A DNA stretch of 64,000 bases from UBA5069 sp963773745. GTDB taxonomy: Bacteria > Chloroflexota > Anaerolineae > Caldilineales > Caldilineaceae. The stretch lies in the NCBI GenBank assembly GCA_963773745.1, contig CAVZCL010000001.1, forward strand, positions 186,001 to 250,000, read 5' to 3'. The translations under genes were made by a program, and so were the position numbers. The notes beneath the pieces were generated by a model that made no database searches, was not told the DNA's origin, and saw only the letters and a program-made list of their open reading frames with translations. Below are positions 7,084 through 15,554 of the stretch, piece after piece; the stretch's first letter is position 1, and each line of letters opens with the position of its first letter.

Positions 7084-7934
7084 TCCACGTTGACAAACTC
7101 GAATTCACCTATGCCGGCGCATCGCAACCCGCCGTGCGCGACGTCAGCTTTGACATTCGGCCCGGCGAGGTTTTTGGCTTCCTGGGGCCCAGCGGGGCGG
7201 GCAAGAGCACGACACAAAAGGTGCTCATCAAGCTGCTCAAGGGCTATGTCGGCGAGGTGAGTGTCTTCGGCAAGGCGCTCGGCGCGTGGGGAAGCGACTA
7301 CTACGAACGCATTGGCGTCTCCTTCGAGCTACCCAACCACTACCAGAAGCTCACCGCCGCCGAAAATCTGCGCCTCTTTGCCTCACTCTACCGACGCGCA
7401 ACGCGCGACCCGTTGGAGTTGCTCAAGCTTGTGGACCTGCAGGATGACGCCAACACGCGCGTCGCCGCCTTCTCCAAGGGGATGCAGATGCGCCTCAACA
7501 TTGCCCGCGCCCTGCTGCACAGCCCCGACCTGCTCTTCCTTGACGAGCCGACCACGGGCCTCGATCCTGTCAACGCGCGCCGCGTCAAGGAGCTTGTACT
7601 CGAGCAGAAAAGCCTCGGCCACACCGTCTTCCTAACGACGCACGACATGAATGTGGCGGACGAACTCTGCGACAGGGTGGCCTTCATTGTCGACGGCCGG
7701 ATTGCGCGCATTGAATCGCCCCGTGCGCTCAAGATTGCCGAAGGCGTGCGCAGCGTGCGCGTTGAGTATTTTGAGAATGGCGGCACGGCGCGCCGCGACT
7801 TCCCGCTGGACTCGCTGGGCGGCGATGCGGACTTTGCCGAACTGCTGCGCACGCGCCCCATCGAAACCATGCACACGCAGGAGGCGACACTCGAGGAGAT
7901 CTTCATCAAGGTGACCGGAAGGAGCCTCACATGA
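7080..7934 (+). CDS. ABC-2 exporter ATP-binding protein
   Basis: A 284-residue ATPase from ATG 7080. Walker A is FLGPSGAGKSTTQ, the signature is FSKGMQMRLNIARAL, Walker B is LLFLDEPTTGLDP and the switch histidine is in TTHDM. The C-terminal extension HTQEATLEEIFIKVTGRSL is typical of drug and lipid exporters. It overlaps its regulator by four bases and the first permease by four bases (ATGA at 7931), so regulator, ATPase and two permeases form one operon. Similar three-gene sets are often annotated as fluoroquinolone-type exporters; that substrate is not shown here. Confidence 0.93.
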   Translation: MIHVDKLEFTYAGASQPAVRDVSFDIRPGEVFGFLGPSGAGKSTTQKVLIKLLKGYVGEVSVFGKALGAWGSDYYERIGVSFELPNHYQKLTAAENLRLFASLYRRATRDPLELLKLVDLQDDANTRVAAFSKGMQMRLNIARALLHSPDLLFLDEPTTGLDPVNARRVKELVLEQKSLGHTVFLTTHDMNVADELCDRVAFIVDGRIARIESPRALKIAEGVRSVRVEYFENGGTARRDFPLDSLGGDADFAELLRTRPIETMHTQEATLEEIFIKVTGRSLT

Positions 7935-8642
7935 GCCGCTTTGCCGCCACCCTGGGGTGGGAACTGCGCATTCAGGCGCGCCAGGGAATCTACTACGCCG
8001 CCGCAGTGGTCGTCCTGGTTTGGGTCGCCGTGCTCTTTGCGCTGCCCGCTGCCGCGCGCGCACTGCTGCTCCCCTTTGCGCTCTTCATGGACGTCTCGGT
8101 CTTTGGCGTCTTTCTCATGGCCGGCATGCTCTTTCTGGAGAAGGGCGACCGCGTCCTGCAGGCGCTGGTGGTAACGCCCGTACCGCGCGGCAGCTATCTG
8201 CTCACCAAGCTTGCATCGCTCACGATTGTGGGCACGCTCGCGCTCAGTGGCGCTGACGCTTGCCGTGCACGGCGTGCGCGACGTCAACTGGCCCATGTTG
8301 ATTGCTGGCACCGCACTCAATGGCTGGCTGATGATGCTTGCCGGCTTCATCCTCGCCACTCGCTACGCGTCGATCAGCGATTTCATCGTGCCCTCTGTTA
8401 TCTTCTTCGTACCCAGCCAGCTGCCTCTGCTCGATTACTTTGGCATCTGGCAGAGCTGGCTCATCTACCTGATACCCACGCAACCCGCTATGCTGCTGAT
8501 TGGCGGCGCGTTTCGGGGCTTGGAGATGTGGCAAATTGTCTACGCACTTGTCTACTTAACGGCCGCTTGTATCTTCGCATCATGGTGGGCGCTACGTGTC
8601 TTTGACCGCTTCGTGGTCGAGATGCCGGGAGGGGGCGACTGA
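7931..8642 (+). CDS. ABC-2 exporter permease, first subunit, frame-shifted
   Basis: An integral membrane permease of about 237 residues. The first frame (MSRFAATLGWELRIQARQG) has hydrophobic segments YYAAAVVVLVWVAVLFAL and VFGVFLMAGMLF and runs to about 8240 (KLASLTIVGTLAL). The protein then continues in another frame as SVALTLAVHGVRDVNWPML to the stop at 8642, with four more membrane helices. One indel around 8240-8252 accounts for it. It overlaps the ATPase start-stop and is followed at once by a second permease. The two permeases would form a heterodimer with the ATPase. Confidence 0.85.
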
Positions 8643-9382
8643 TGGGGACCTCAATAACGACAGTGGGCGCGCTGCTTGCGTCTGACCTGCGCAACATACG
8701 GCGCGACACGCTGTTGCGCTTTCTGCTGGCCTATCCCTTTGTCATGGGGCTGGTTATGCGCTTTCTGATCCCCGTTGTTGAAAACGGTTTGCGCGACACC
8801 TATGACATCCATCCTCTCTACCCCCTGTTTGTTTCATTCTTCGGTCTGGTTACCATGGCCGGCCTATCGGGGTTGGTCATTGGGCTGCTCTTTCTGGATG
8901 AACGCGACGAGGGTTCGCTGGCGGCGTTGCAGGTAACACCGCTGCCCATGCGCAGCTACCTCGGTTACCGCATGGCGTTGCCCATGATCTGGGGTGTCAT
9001 GTCGGTCTTCATCATGGTGCCGCTCATGGGTATTGCGCCCTTTGAGCCGTGGGTGTTGCTCGTCATCGGCCTGGAGGCATCACTGCTGGGGCCCATCTTT
9101 GCGGTCGCTTTCGTCTCCTTCGCCGCCAACAAGGTGCAGGGGCTGGCCTTTTCCAAGGGATTGAGCGTTATGCTCAGTGGCCCGTTCATTGCGTGGTTCG
9201 TGCCTGAGCCGTGGCAATACCTTCTGGGCATCTTCCCCTCCTACTGGCCCATGAAGGCCTATTGGGTGCACAGCGCGGGGGGCAATATGTGGCCTTGGCT
9301 GGCCGGTGGCCTGATTGTGGCGGCGTTCTACCTGCTGCTGCTGCTCAAGCGCTTCAACCGCATGATCTACCGCACCAACTGA
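8642..9382 (+). CDS. ABC-2 exporter permease, second subunit
   Basis: A 246-residue permease starting at ATG 8642, overlapping the previous stop by one base. Six hydrophobic segments are visible, including LAYPFVMGLVMRFLIPVV, LFVSFFGLVTMAGLSGLVIGLLF and LAGGLIVAAFYLLLLL. The cytoplasmic loop LDERDEGSLAALQVTPLPMRSYL is the coupling segment typical of ABC-2 permeases. It pairs with the preceding permease in a heterodimeric exporter. Frame intact. Confidence 0.9.
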   Translation: MGTSITTVGALLASDLRNIRRDTLLRFLLAYPFVMGLVMRFLIPVVENGLRDTYDIHPLYPLFVSFFGLVTMAGLSGLVIGLLFLDERDEGSLAALQVTPLPMRSYLGYRMALPMIWGVMSVFIMVPLMGIAPFEPWVLLVIGLEASLLGPIFAVAFVSFAANKVQGLAFSKGLSVMLSGPFIAWFVPEPWQYLLGIFPSYWPMKAYWVHSAGGNMWPWLAGGLIVAAFYLLLLLKRFNRMIYRTN

Positions 9383-9395
9383 GGAAGCAATCGCC

Positions 9396-10349
9396 ATGGC
9401 CGATCAATTCACCAACGCAACGAATCCCCTGAGCGCGCTGCTGCGCGGTCAGGGGGTCGCAATCCTAGACGGGGCGATGGCCACCGAGCTGGAGCAGCGT
9501 GGGGCCAACATCAACGACCCCCTCTGGTCGGCGCGCATCCTGCTTGAGGAGCCGGCGCTGATTGAAGCGGTCCACTACGACTACTTTGTGGCCGGCGCAG
9601 ATATTGCTATCACCGCTTCCTACCAGGCCTCATTTGAGGGCTTTGGCGCACGCGGGCTCGACCACGCGGCCGCTGCGGCGCTCATGCGCCGCAGCGTGCA
9701 ACTGGCTGCGGATGCGCGTAACCGTTTCCTTGCCTCGCCCCATGCGGCCGGACGCGCGCGCCCTCTGGTGGCCGCATCGGTAGGTCCCTACGGTGCATTC
9801 CTGCACGACGGCTCGGAGTACCGCGGCGATTACGGCCTAAGCGTTGCCGAGCTTGTGGCCTGGCACCGACCGCGCTTCGACGTGCTGGCCGCCTCCGGGG
9901 CTGACCTGCTCGCGTGCGAAACCATTCCCTGCCTGGCCGAGGCCGACGCGCTCGCCACGCTGATTGATGAGTATCAGGTGCCTGCCTGGCTCAGCTTCTC
10001 TTGCCGCGACGGCACTACGCTCAATCATGGCGAACCCATGACTGCCGCTGCCGCGCGTGCGGCGGCAACGGCAAACGTTGTGGCGGTGGGCGTCAACTGT
10101 ACGCCACCGCGCTTCATCGAGCTGCTGCTTGCAGAGGCCGGCGCGGCCACAAGCAAGCCGCTGCTCTGCTATCCCAACAGCGGCGAGGCGTGGGATGCGG
10201 CAGCAGCTTGCTGGGTCGAGGGCAGCTGCACAACGGACTTTGGCGCGGCAGCGCTGCGCTGGAAGGCGGCGGGGGCGCACGTCATCGGCGGCTGCTGTCG
10301 CACAGGGCCCTCCGACATTTCTGCAATTCGCGCTGCATTGCTGGCGTAA
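9396..10349 (+). CDS. mmuM: Homocysteine S-methyltransferase
   Basis: A 317-residue TIM-barrel methyltransferase. ILDGAMATELEQRG at the N-terminus, ITASYQASFEGF, and the three zinc cysteines in GVNC (near residue 234) and GGCC (near 301-302) identify the family. It transfers a methyl group from S-methylmethionine or a related donor to homocysteine, giving methionine in the cytoplasm. It begins 13 bases after the permease stop, so it may be read from the same transcript, although its role is metabolic. Frame intact and length normal. Confidence 0.93.
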   Translation: MADQFTNATNPLSALLRGQGVAILDGAMATELEQRGANINDPLWSARILLEEPALIEAVHYDYFVAGADIAITASYQASFEGFGARGLDHAAAAALMRRSVQLAADARNRFLASPHAAGRARPLVAASVGPYGAFLHDGSEYRGDYGLSVAELVAWHRPRFDVLAASGADLLACETIPCLAEADALATLIDEYQVPAWLSFSCRDGTTLNHGEPMTAAAARAAATANVVAVGVNCTPPRFIELLLAEAGAATSKPLLCYPNSGEAWDAAAACWVEGSCTTDFGAAALRWKAAGAHVIGGCCRTGPSDISAIRAALLA

Positions 10350-10470
10350 ACGCACCCATTCTCCACCAATACTCCATGGTTATGTCTATAGGTCGAAGGC
10401 CAACTTGGTGGTACAATCGGCCACGCACCGAGAATTCCAGGATATTCATTCCACATAACAGGAGGTGTTT

Positions 10471-11454
10471 ATGGGTGACAACGACAACAAGAGTGTGGTC
10501 GTCGGGCTGTTCAAGGGCGCCGACAAGGCCGAGATGGCCGCCAATCAATTAAAGGCATGGGACAAGGCCGATCCCTCCATTGCACTCGGCGCGATCCAAA
10601 TCCTTACCAGCAGCGAAGGCAAGGTGGAGAATCGCAGCGTGGCCCCTGCCAAGACGGGCGGCGGCGCAAAGTGGGGCGCGATTGTCGGGGCGGTTGCCGG
10701 CATCTTCACCGGTGGCCTCTCGCTGATTGCCGGCGCAGTCGCTGGTGGCCTGGCGGGCGGCGTGCTGGGCTCGCTGCGCAAGAGCGGCCTCAAGATTTCG
10801 GACGAGCAGCTCAAGGATGTCGAGGTCTGGCTCAACGACGGCAAGGCCGCCATCGTCGTCATGTGTGACGAGAGCGAGATGGAAGCGACGAAGAACCAGC
10901 TTACCGCCATGGGCGCCGTGAATGCCATGTCCTTTGCCATGCCCGCCGAAGCGATGAGCAAGCTGAGCGAAGCCGCCGAAAAGGTCAAGGATTCGGCCGG
11001 TGACGCAGCAGCGAAGGCCGGCGCTGTGGCGGCCTCGGTGGCTGCAACAGCGGGTGATGTGGCCGGTGACGCAGTAAGCGCCGTCAAGGGCGCCGCCGAC
11101 TCAACTGTCAACGCAGCCAAGTCCGCTTATGATTCAACCGTCTCCGCCGTTTCGAGCGCAGGCAAGGACGCAGCCGTGACCGCAGACAAGGCCGTCGACG
11201 CCACAGCCGATGCAGCCAAGGATGCAGCCGACGAGGCAGCCGACGCAACCAAATCCGCGGCCGACAAAACGGCCAACGCCGCCAATTCCGCTATCGACAG
11301 CGCCAAGGATGCAACCAAGTCCGCAGCCGACAAGTCGGCCAACGCCGCCAAGCAGGCCACCGACGCCACTGTAGACGCTGCCAAGTCCGCAGCCGACAAG
11401 TCGGCCGATGCGGCCAATTCCGCTATCGACAGCGCCAGGGATGCACTTTCCTAG
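10471..11454 (+). CDS. LEA-like protein with glycine-rich membrane-insertion domain
   Basis: A 327-residue protein from ATG 10471, preceded by GGAGGT at 10461-10466. Residues 1-150 resemble general-stress/DUF1269-type proteins: a beta-alpha domain, then a Gly/Ala-rich hydrophobic hairpin (AIVGAVAGIFTGGLSLIAGA), then a second alpha/beta part. Residues 165-327 are almost only Ala, Asp, Lys, Ser and Thr in repeats such as DATKSAADKSANAA. This is an amphipathic 11-residue pattern like LEA group 3 proteins and apolipoproteins, which protect membranes and proteins during drying or osmotic stress. It is monocistronic, with its own terminator at 11489. The stress role is inferred. Confidence 0.78.
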   Translation: MGDNDNKSVVVGLFKGADKAEMAANQLKAWDKADPSIALGAIQILTSSEGKVENRSVAPAKTGGGAKWGAIVGAVAGIFTGGLSLIAGAVAGGLAGGVLGSLRKSGLKISDEQLKDVEVWLNDGKAAIVVMCDESEMEATKNQLTAMGAVNAMSFAMPAEAMSKLSEAAEKVKDSAGDAAAKAGAVAASVAATAGDVAGDAVSAVKGAADSTVNAAKSAYDSTVSAVSSAGKDAAVTADKAVDATADAAKDAADEAADATKSAADKTANAANSAIDSAKDATKSAADKSANAAKQATDATVDAAKSAADKSADAANSAIDSARDALS

Positions 11455-11488
11455 GCTGGTTTTGGGAAGCGTTCGTTCTGCACATTGA

Positions 11489-11534
11489 GACGAAAAACGT
11501 CCGGTGGCCTTTGGGTCGCCGGACGTTTTTCGTC
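11489..11534. terminator. Bidirectional-type terminator hairpin
   Basis: GACGAAAAACGTCCGG at 11489-11504 pairs with CCGGACGTTTTTCGTC at 11519-11534. The GC-rich stem is flanked by A and T tracts, so it can end transcripts on either strand. It lies 35 bases after the LEA-like gene. Confidence 0.85.
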
Positions 11535-11649
11535 TTCTGGCCGTCAACGCAACTGGCTACTTGGCCGGTTCGCAATCGGTCTCTGCGTGTGATAATGGAG
11601 GATGTGCCCGCGCACAGCTACATCCAAACCCAATCCTGCGAGACCCACT

Positions 11650-12513
11650 ATGGCAACTGAATTGAACCTGGACGCCCTGTTGCCCGGCGCAATGGCGGCC
11701 AAAGCAGAAAGCATTGGCGTCAAGAAGGCGCTTGCGCCGGCAGTGACGCTCTTTGTGCTCGCCATTCTGGCGGGCGCGTTTGTGGCGCTGGGCGGCGTCT
11801 TCGCGACGACGGTGACATCGGGCTTTAGCCAGGCGGGCTGGCCTGTGGGCATGCAGAAGTTCATCGGCGGCATTGCCTTCTCGCTGGGCCTCATCCTCAT
11901 CGTCATTGGCGGCGCCGAGCTCTTTACCGGCAACACGCTGATTGTGATGGCGTGGGCGAATTCCCGCGTCTCCACACTGGCGCTGCTGCGCAATTGGGGC
12001 ATCGTCTACGCGGGCAACTTCGTCGGCTCAGTGGGAACGGCGCTGCTGGTTTTTCTTGGCCGCCAATACACCTCTGGTGGCGGCCAGGTGGGGCTCCAGG
12101 CGCTCTCCACAGCCAATGCCAAGGGCGGGCTCGACTTCGTCCAGGCGATTGCGCTGGGCATCCTCTGCAACGGCCTGGTCTGCCTTGCCGTCTGGCTCAC
12201 CTACTCGGCGCGCACCGTCACCGACAAGGTGATGGCGATCATCTTCCCGATTACGGCCTTCGTGGCAGCAGGCTTCGAGCACTGTGTGGCGAACATGTAC
12301 TTCATGCCGCTGGGCATGATGATCCGCCAGGGCGCGCCCGCCACCTTCTGGGAGAGCATCGGCAAGACGCCGGCCGACTTTCCGCACATTACATGGGAGG
12401 GTTTTCTGCTCAACAACCTGCTGCCAGTCACCATTGGCAACATCATTGGCGGCGCGGTGCTGGTGGGGGTGGTCTATTGGTTTGTCTATTTGCGTACAGA
12501 CAAGACGGTCTAG
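11650..12513 (+). CDS. Formate/nitrite transporter family channel
   Basis: A 287-residue membrane protein from ATG 11650 (MATELNLDALLPGAMAAKAESIG). Six membrane helices are evident. The family motifs GGAELFTGNTL and GFEHCVANMYFMPLG (the channel histidine and Asn) and the glycine-rich N-terminal helix are those of FocA/NirC proteins. These are pentameric channels for formate, nitrite or hydrosulfide. No formate- or nitrite-metabolising gene is nearby, so the anion is not known. Frame intact. Confidence 0.93.
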   Translation: MATELNLDALLPGAMAAKAESIGVKKALAPAVTLFVLAILAGAFVALGGVFATTVTSGFSQAGWPVGMQKFIGGIAFSLGLILIVIGGAELFTGNTLIVMAWANSRVSTLALLRNWGIVYAGNFVGSVGTALLVFLGRQYTSGGGQVGLQALSTANAKGGLDFVQAIALGILCNGLVCLAVWLTYSARTVTDKVMAIIFPITAFVAAGFEHCVANMYFMPLGMMIRQGAPATFWESIGKTPADFPHITWEGFLLNNLLPVTIGNIIGGAVLVGVVYWFVYLRTDKTV

Positions 12514-12544
12514 AGTTAGAGCACTGAGCTGCAGAAAGCAGAGG

Positions 12545-13023
12545 CCGGGCGAATGGAGTAATTCTCCAACGCCCGACGCGTGAGGCACGTCCGCAAACGA
12601 AACCAGATGCCCGGCGCAGCCGCAGTCGCTCGCGCCAAAGTGCGGTGCGACGATGCGTGCGCCGGGCATCTGCGCCAGCGCTGCCGCCCAGGCGCACTCG
12701 AGCGCTTCGTCGCCGGCCGCATACCAAACGCCCACGCACGGGGCCACTGCGCGCAGGTAATCCACGTGCCAGTGGGGCCGCACCACGGGTGCCAGATGAT
12801 GGCGCAGCCGCCCGCGCAGGCCACCCGGCCCATGCGCGCTGCCCACGTAAAGATGAAACCCCGCCGGAAAATCAAAGCGCCCGAGGCGGCCGATGGCGAC
12901 TTGGCGCGGCCGGCCATGGTGCAGCAGGAGCTGGTGCAGGTGCGAGAACGTAATTACTATGCCAATGCAATAAGGCTCTCCAACGTGGAAGCCTTCATTG
13001 CATGCATCGATCACTTTCTGCAA
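12545..13023 (-). CDS. DUF123 / Uri-superfamily endonuclease-like protein, boundaries unclear
   Basis: In the minus frame opening at 13023, residues 37-160 match the DUF123 pattern: RQVAIGRLGRFDFPAGFHLYVGSA, then RPHWHVDYL, then ECAWAAAL, then HFGASDCGCAGHLVSF. DUF123 (COG1833) is a GIY-YIG-related domain, often linked to endonuclease III. The extreme N-terminus looks foreign and the frame runs open far beyond the domain into sequence antisense to the transporter gene, so start and stop are probably disturbed by indels. Core domain assignment is good; ends are not. It may be a damaged gene. Confidence 0.65.
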
Positions 13024-13726
13024 TCAATGAGCACCCTACTTCGTGACGTAAGTGCAGTCGGTCAAGTCCAGCGAAGTGGCTCGACCCGAATGCTCTCGCA
13101 AAATGCTTGCATATCAGAACCAACAGAGCTCTTGCTTGCACGCCACATTGCAATATCACCCGTTGCATCCAGCAGCAGTAGAGTTCGGCGCACCATAAGA
13201 ACGTGCCCGTGGACAAGTCGCTGTCCTTGGTTGCGACCGGCATCTTCGCTCATCAGCAAACCGAACCATTTCTCAATCAGACGTTCGGCCGTCGAGTGGC
13301 GGTCAAGGCGTGTGGATTACGTCTGCCCTCATCCTGGAATAGCGCACCTCGCACGCCGCGGCAACGGCGCGTCAAGGACCAGGCGTCCGCGGCGCTCGGT
13401 TCTAGTTCGAAAGCGCACCATGAGCTCGGTCGCGCGGGCATACGAAACGCCGCAGGATGTAAAGCTGCTGAAGATGCTGTGGCTGAGCATCTCGGAAAAG
13501 TTGTCATACCGCCGATGACGCAATTCCGAGATCTCACCGCTGGATGCGCAGTTGATGGCAAAACGGGCGCCTCGAAAAAGCGGCGGCTGCGCTGCACATC
13601 CTCTACGGCAAATTGTCATTTTAGCTCGTCGCTTTCTACCACAGTGCATCACCTCCTGCGCTGCACGAACGCATCATTTTATCACTGCACAAGCGACGGG
13701 CCTTGCACGACGCGATAACCCATCGT
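13024..13726. other. Decayed or unrecognised stretch with a minus-strand ORF remnant
   Basis: No intact gene is recognised. On the minus strand, a coding-like fragment from about 13316 to the stop at 13062 reads DRHSTAERLIEKWFGLLMSEDAG and ends VEPLRWT. Another fragment in the same frame, further upstream, ends at TGA near 13329, with a TAA between the two. This looks like one gene broken by stops, or two unrelated pieces. Composition is less GC-rich than the neighbours. The family could not be identified. Confidence 0.35.
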
Positions 13727-15262
13727 CTACGCCGGCGAAATATCGCGCACCAAGCGCGCCTGCATGGACCACGGCCCCGTCCAGGTGACCTGCGCCTCCA
13801 CCAGCCGCCCGCGCAAATCCTGCTCGCTTTCAATGAAAACGAGCTTGTTGCGCCGGTCGCGCCCGCGCCACTTGCCCTTGTGCATATCCTCCACCAGCAC
13901 TTCCACCGTTTGGCCCAACCAGCGCGCATTGGTGGCGGTGCTGATCTCCTCCTGCAACGCGTCCAGCAGCTTGTGGCGGCGCAGCTTCTCCTCTTCGGAG
14001 ACATCGTCGGCCAGTCGGCGCTCGCTCACAGTCCCCGGGCGCGGGCTGTAGCGCGCCAGGTGCACCTTGGCAAATTCCACCTCACGCATCATGGCGACGG
14101 TGCCCTCAAACTGCGCCTCCGTCTCGCCACAAAAACCGACGATCACATCGGTGTGGATGGCGGCATCGGGCAGCACAGCACGAATCTCGCGAATCAGTTC
14201 GCGATATTGCGCCGTTGTGTAGCCGCGCTTCATGTTTTCGAGCACAACGTCATCGCCCGCCTGGATGGGCACCTCAATCTGCTCCATCACCTTGGGCAGG
14301 TCGCGCACCGTCTCCAGGATGCGGCGCGTCATATAGTTGGGGTGGCTTGTGAGGAAGCGAATGCGCCACAGGCCATCAATCGCATGCACGGCGCGCAGCA
14401 GGTCGGCCAGGTCGTAGCCGCCCTCGTCCATGCCCTGGTGGGCCGTCACGGAGGCGCTGTTGCCGCGGCCCGCGCCGTCGGCGCGCCAGTCATAGCCATA
14501 GCGATCCACAATCTGCCCCAGCAGCGTCACCTCGCGCACGCCCTGCGCCACAAGGCCGCGCACCTCATTGACAATCTCGCCCACGGGACGGCTGCGCTCC
14601 ACGCCGCGGCGGAAGGGGATAATACAAAAGGTGCATGCGTGCGAGCAGCCATAGACAATGGGCACGTGCGCCGCCACTGGCGCCGGCCCGCTGAGCGCCA
14701 GGTGCTTGATCGATTGTGCGGTCCCCACAGGCTGCGCTTCGTCCTGCAGGCGGAAGCGCTGCTCCATCTGCGCACGCTCGATCTCGGCCATCTCGGCGTC
14801 AATCTCTGCCTGGCGCAGAAAGTTGGTCAGCGGCGACGCCTCGCTGGGCGGCATGAATACATCCACGTGCGGATAGCTGGCCAGCAGCGCAGGGCTGGGC
14901 TTGACCCCCACCATGCAGCCCATAAGCGCAATCGCACGGTCGGGCCGCGCCTGCTTCCACGGCTTGAGGCTGCCCACCTTGCCCTGCCCCTTCTCCTCGG
15001 CAGCCTGGCGCACCACACAGGTGTTGATGACCACCACGTCGGCGTCGTCCAGCGCGTCGGTCGGGCCATAGCCGATCTTCTCCAGTTCGGCGGCCACGTG
15101 ATTGGAGTCGGCGACATTCATCTGGCAGCCGATCGTCCAGATGTGGTACTTGCGCGCCGCGTTGCTGCGGTCGTTGGTTGAGAGTTCGAAGGTTGGTTCT
15201 GCACTGTCGCCGTCGCGTTGCGCGCCGGGCAGGCCGCGGGGAGCGGCCGTCTTGATTGCCAT
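13727..15262 (-). CDS. miaB: MiaB-like tRNA methylthiotransferase (radical SAM)
   Basis: About 511 residues from ATG 15262. The N-terminal UPF0004 domain has three cluster cysteines (C46 in IGCQMN, C82 in INTCVVR, C116 in MGCMVG). The radical SAM motif CSHACTFC is at 206-213. A C-terminal TRAM-like domain (GQTVEVLVEDMHKGKWRGRDRRNKLVF) follows. MiaB adds a methylthio group to isopentenyl-adenosine 37 of tRNA using two 4Fe-4S clusters. The protein has an extra N-terminal 35 residues and an insert around GRGNSASVTAHQG. RimO or MtaB are alternatives, but the order of motifs fits MiaB best. Frame intact. Confidence 0.88.
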   Translation of the reverse strand: MAIKTAAPRGLPGAQRDGDSAEPTFELSTNDRSNAARKYHIWTIGCQMNVADSNHVAAELEKIGYGPTDALDDADVVVINTCVVRQAAEEKGQGKVGSLKPWKQARPDRAIALMGCMVGVKPSPALLASYPHVDVFMPPSEASPLTNFLRQAEIDAEMAEIERAQMEQRFRLQDEAQPVGTAQSIKHLALSGPAPVAAHVPIVYGCSHACTFCIIPFRRGVERSRPVGEIVNEVRGLVAQGVREVTLLGQIVDRYGYDWRADGAGRGNSASVTAHQGMDEGGYDLADLLRAVHAIDGLWRIRFLTSHPNYMTRRILETVRDLPKVMEQIEVPIQAGDDVVLENMKRGYTTAQYRELIREIRAVLPDAAIHTDVIVGFCGETEAQFEGTVAMMREVEFAKVHLARYSPRPGTVSERRLADDVSEEEKLRRHKLLDALQEEISTATNARWLGQTVEVLVEDMHKGKWRGRDRRNKLVFIESEQDLRGRLVEAQVTWTGPWSMQARLVRDISPA

Positions 15263-15299
15263 ACGGAATCCTGTTCTCCGGCGTAGACCGGGCAAGAAA

Positions 15300-15327
15300 G
15301 TGGCCCGCCCCAGGTTGGGCGGGCCAC
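15300..15327. repeat. 11-bp stem hairpin upstream of miaB
   Basis: GTGGCCCGCCC at 15300-15310 pairs with GGGCGGGCCAC at 15317-15327. On the minus strand this would fall in the leader of the methylthiotransferase gene; on the plus strand it is upstream of the NADAR gene. It may be a transcript end or leader structure. Confidence 0.7.
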
Positions 15328-15554
15328 GTATTGTAGCAGGTGGGGGAGCAATCAGGAAGCGGCGATTGTTTGAATGTGAGGGTCTCTCAAAAGTCGGGTT
15401 GGCTTGCATGCCTGCAGTTTTGCGGCGCGCTGACGATTGAGAAGCCCTCCCAGAGGTCCAGGAAGGACCACATGGGGTCTTGCCAAGGTATAATACTCCT
15501 GAATAATTGCCTGAAGTCCATACGCGCAACCCCACGCACAGGGAAAACAAACCC

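Noticed and set aside
12580..13518. 312-codon plus-strand open frame
   Set aside because: Its first half is antisense to the DUF123 core, and the second half shows no domain or ribosome binding site.
13703..15181. 492-codon plus-strand open frame
   Set aside because: Antisense to the MiaB-like gene, His/Arg-rich and without motifs.
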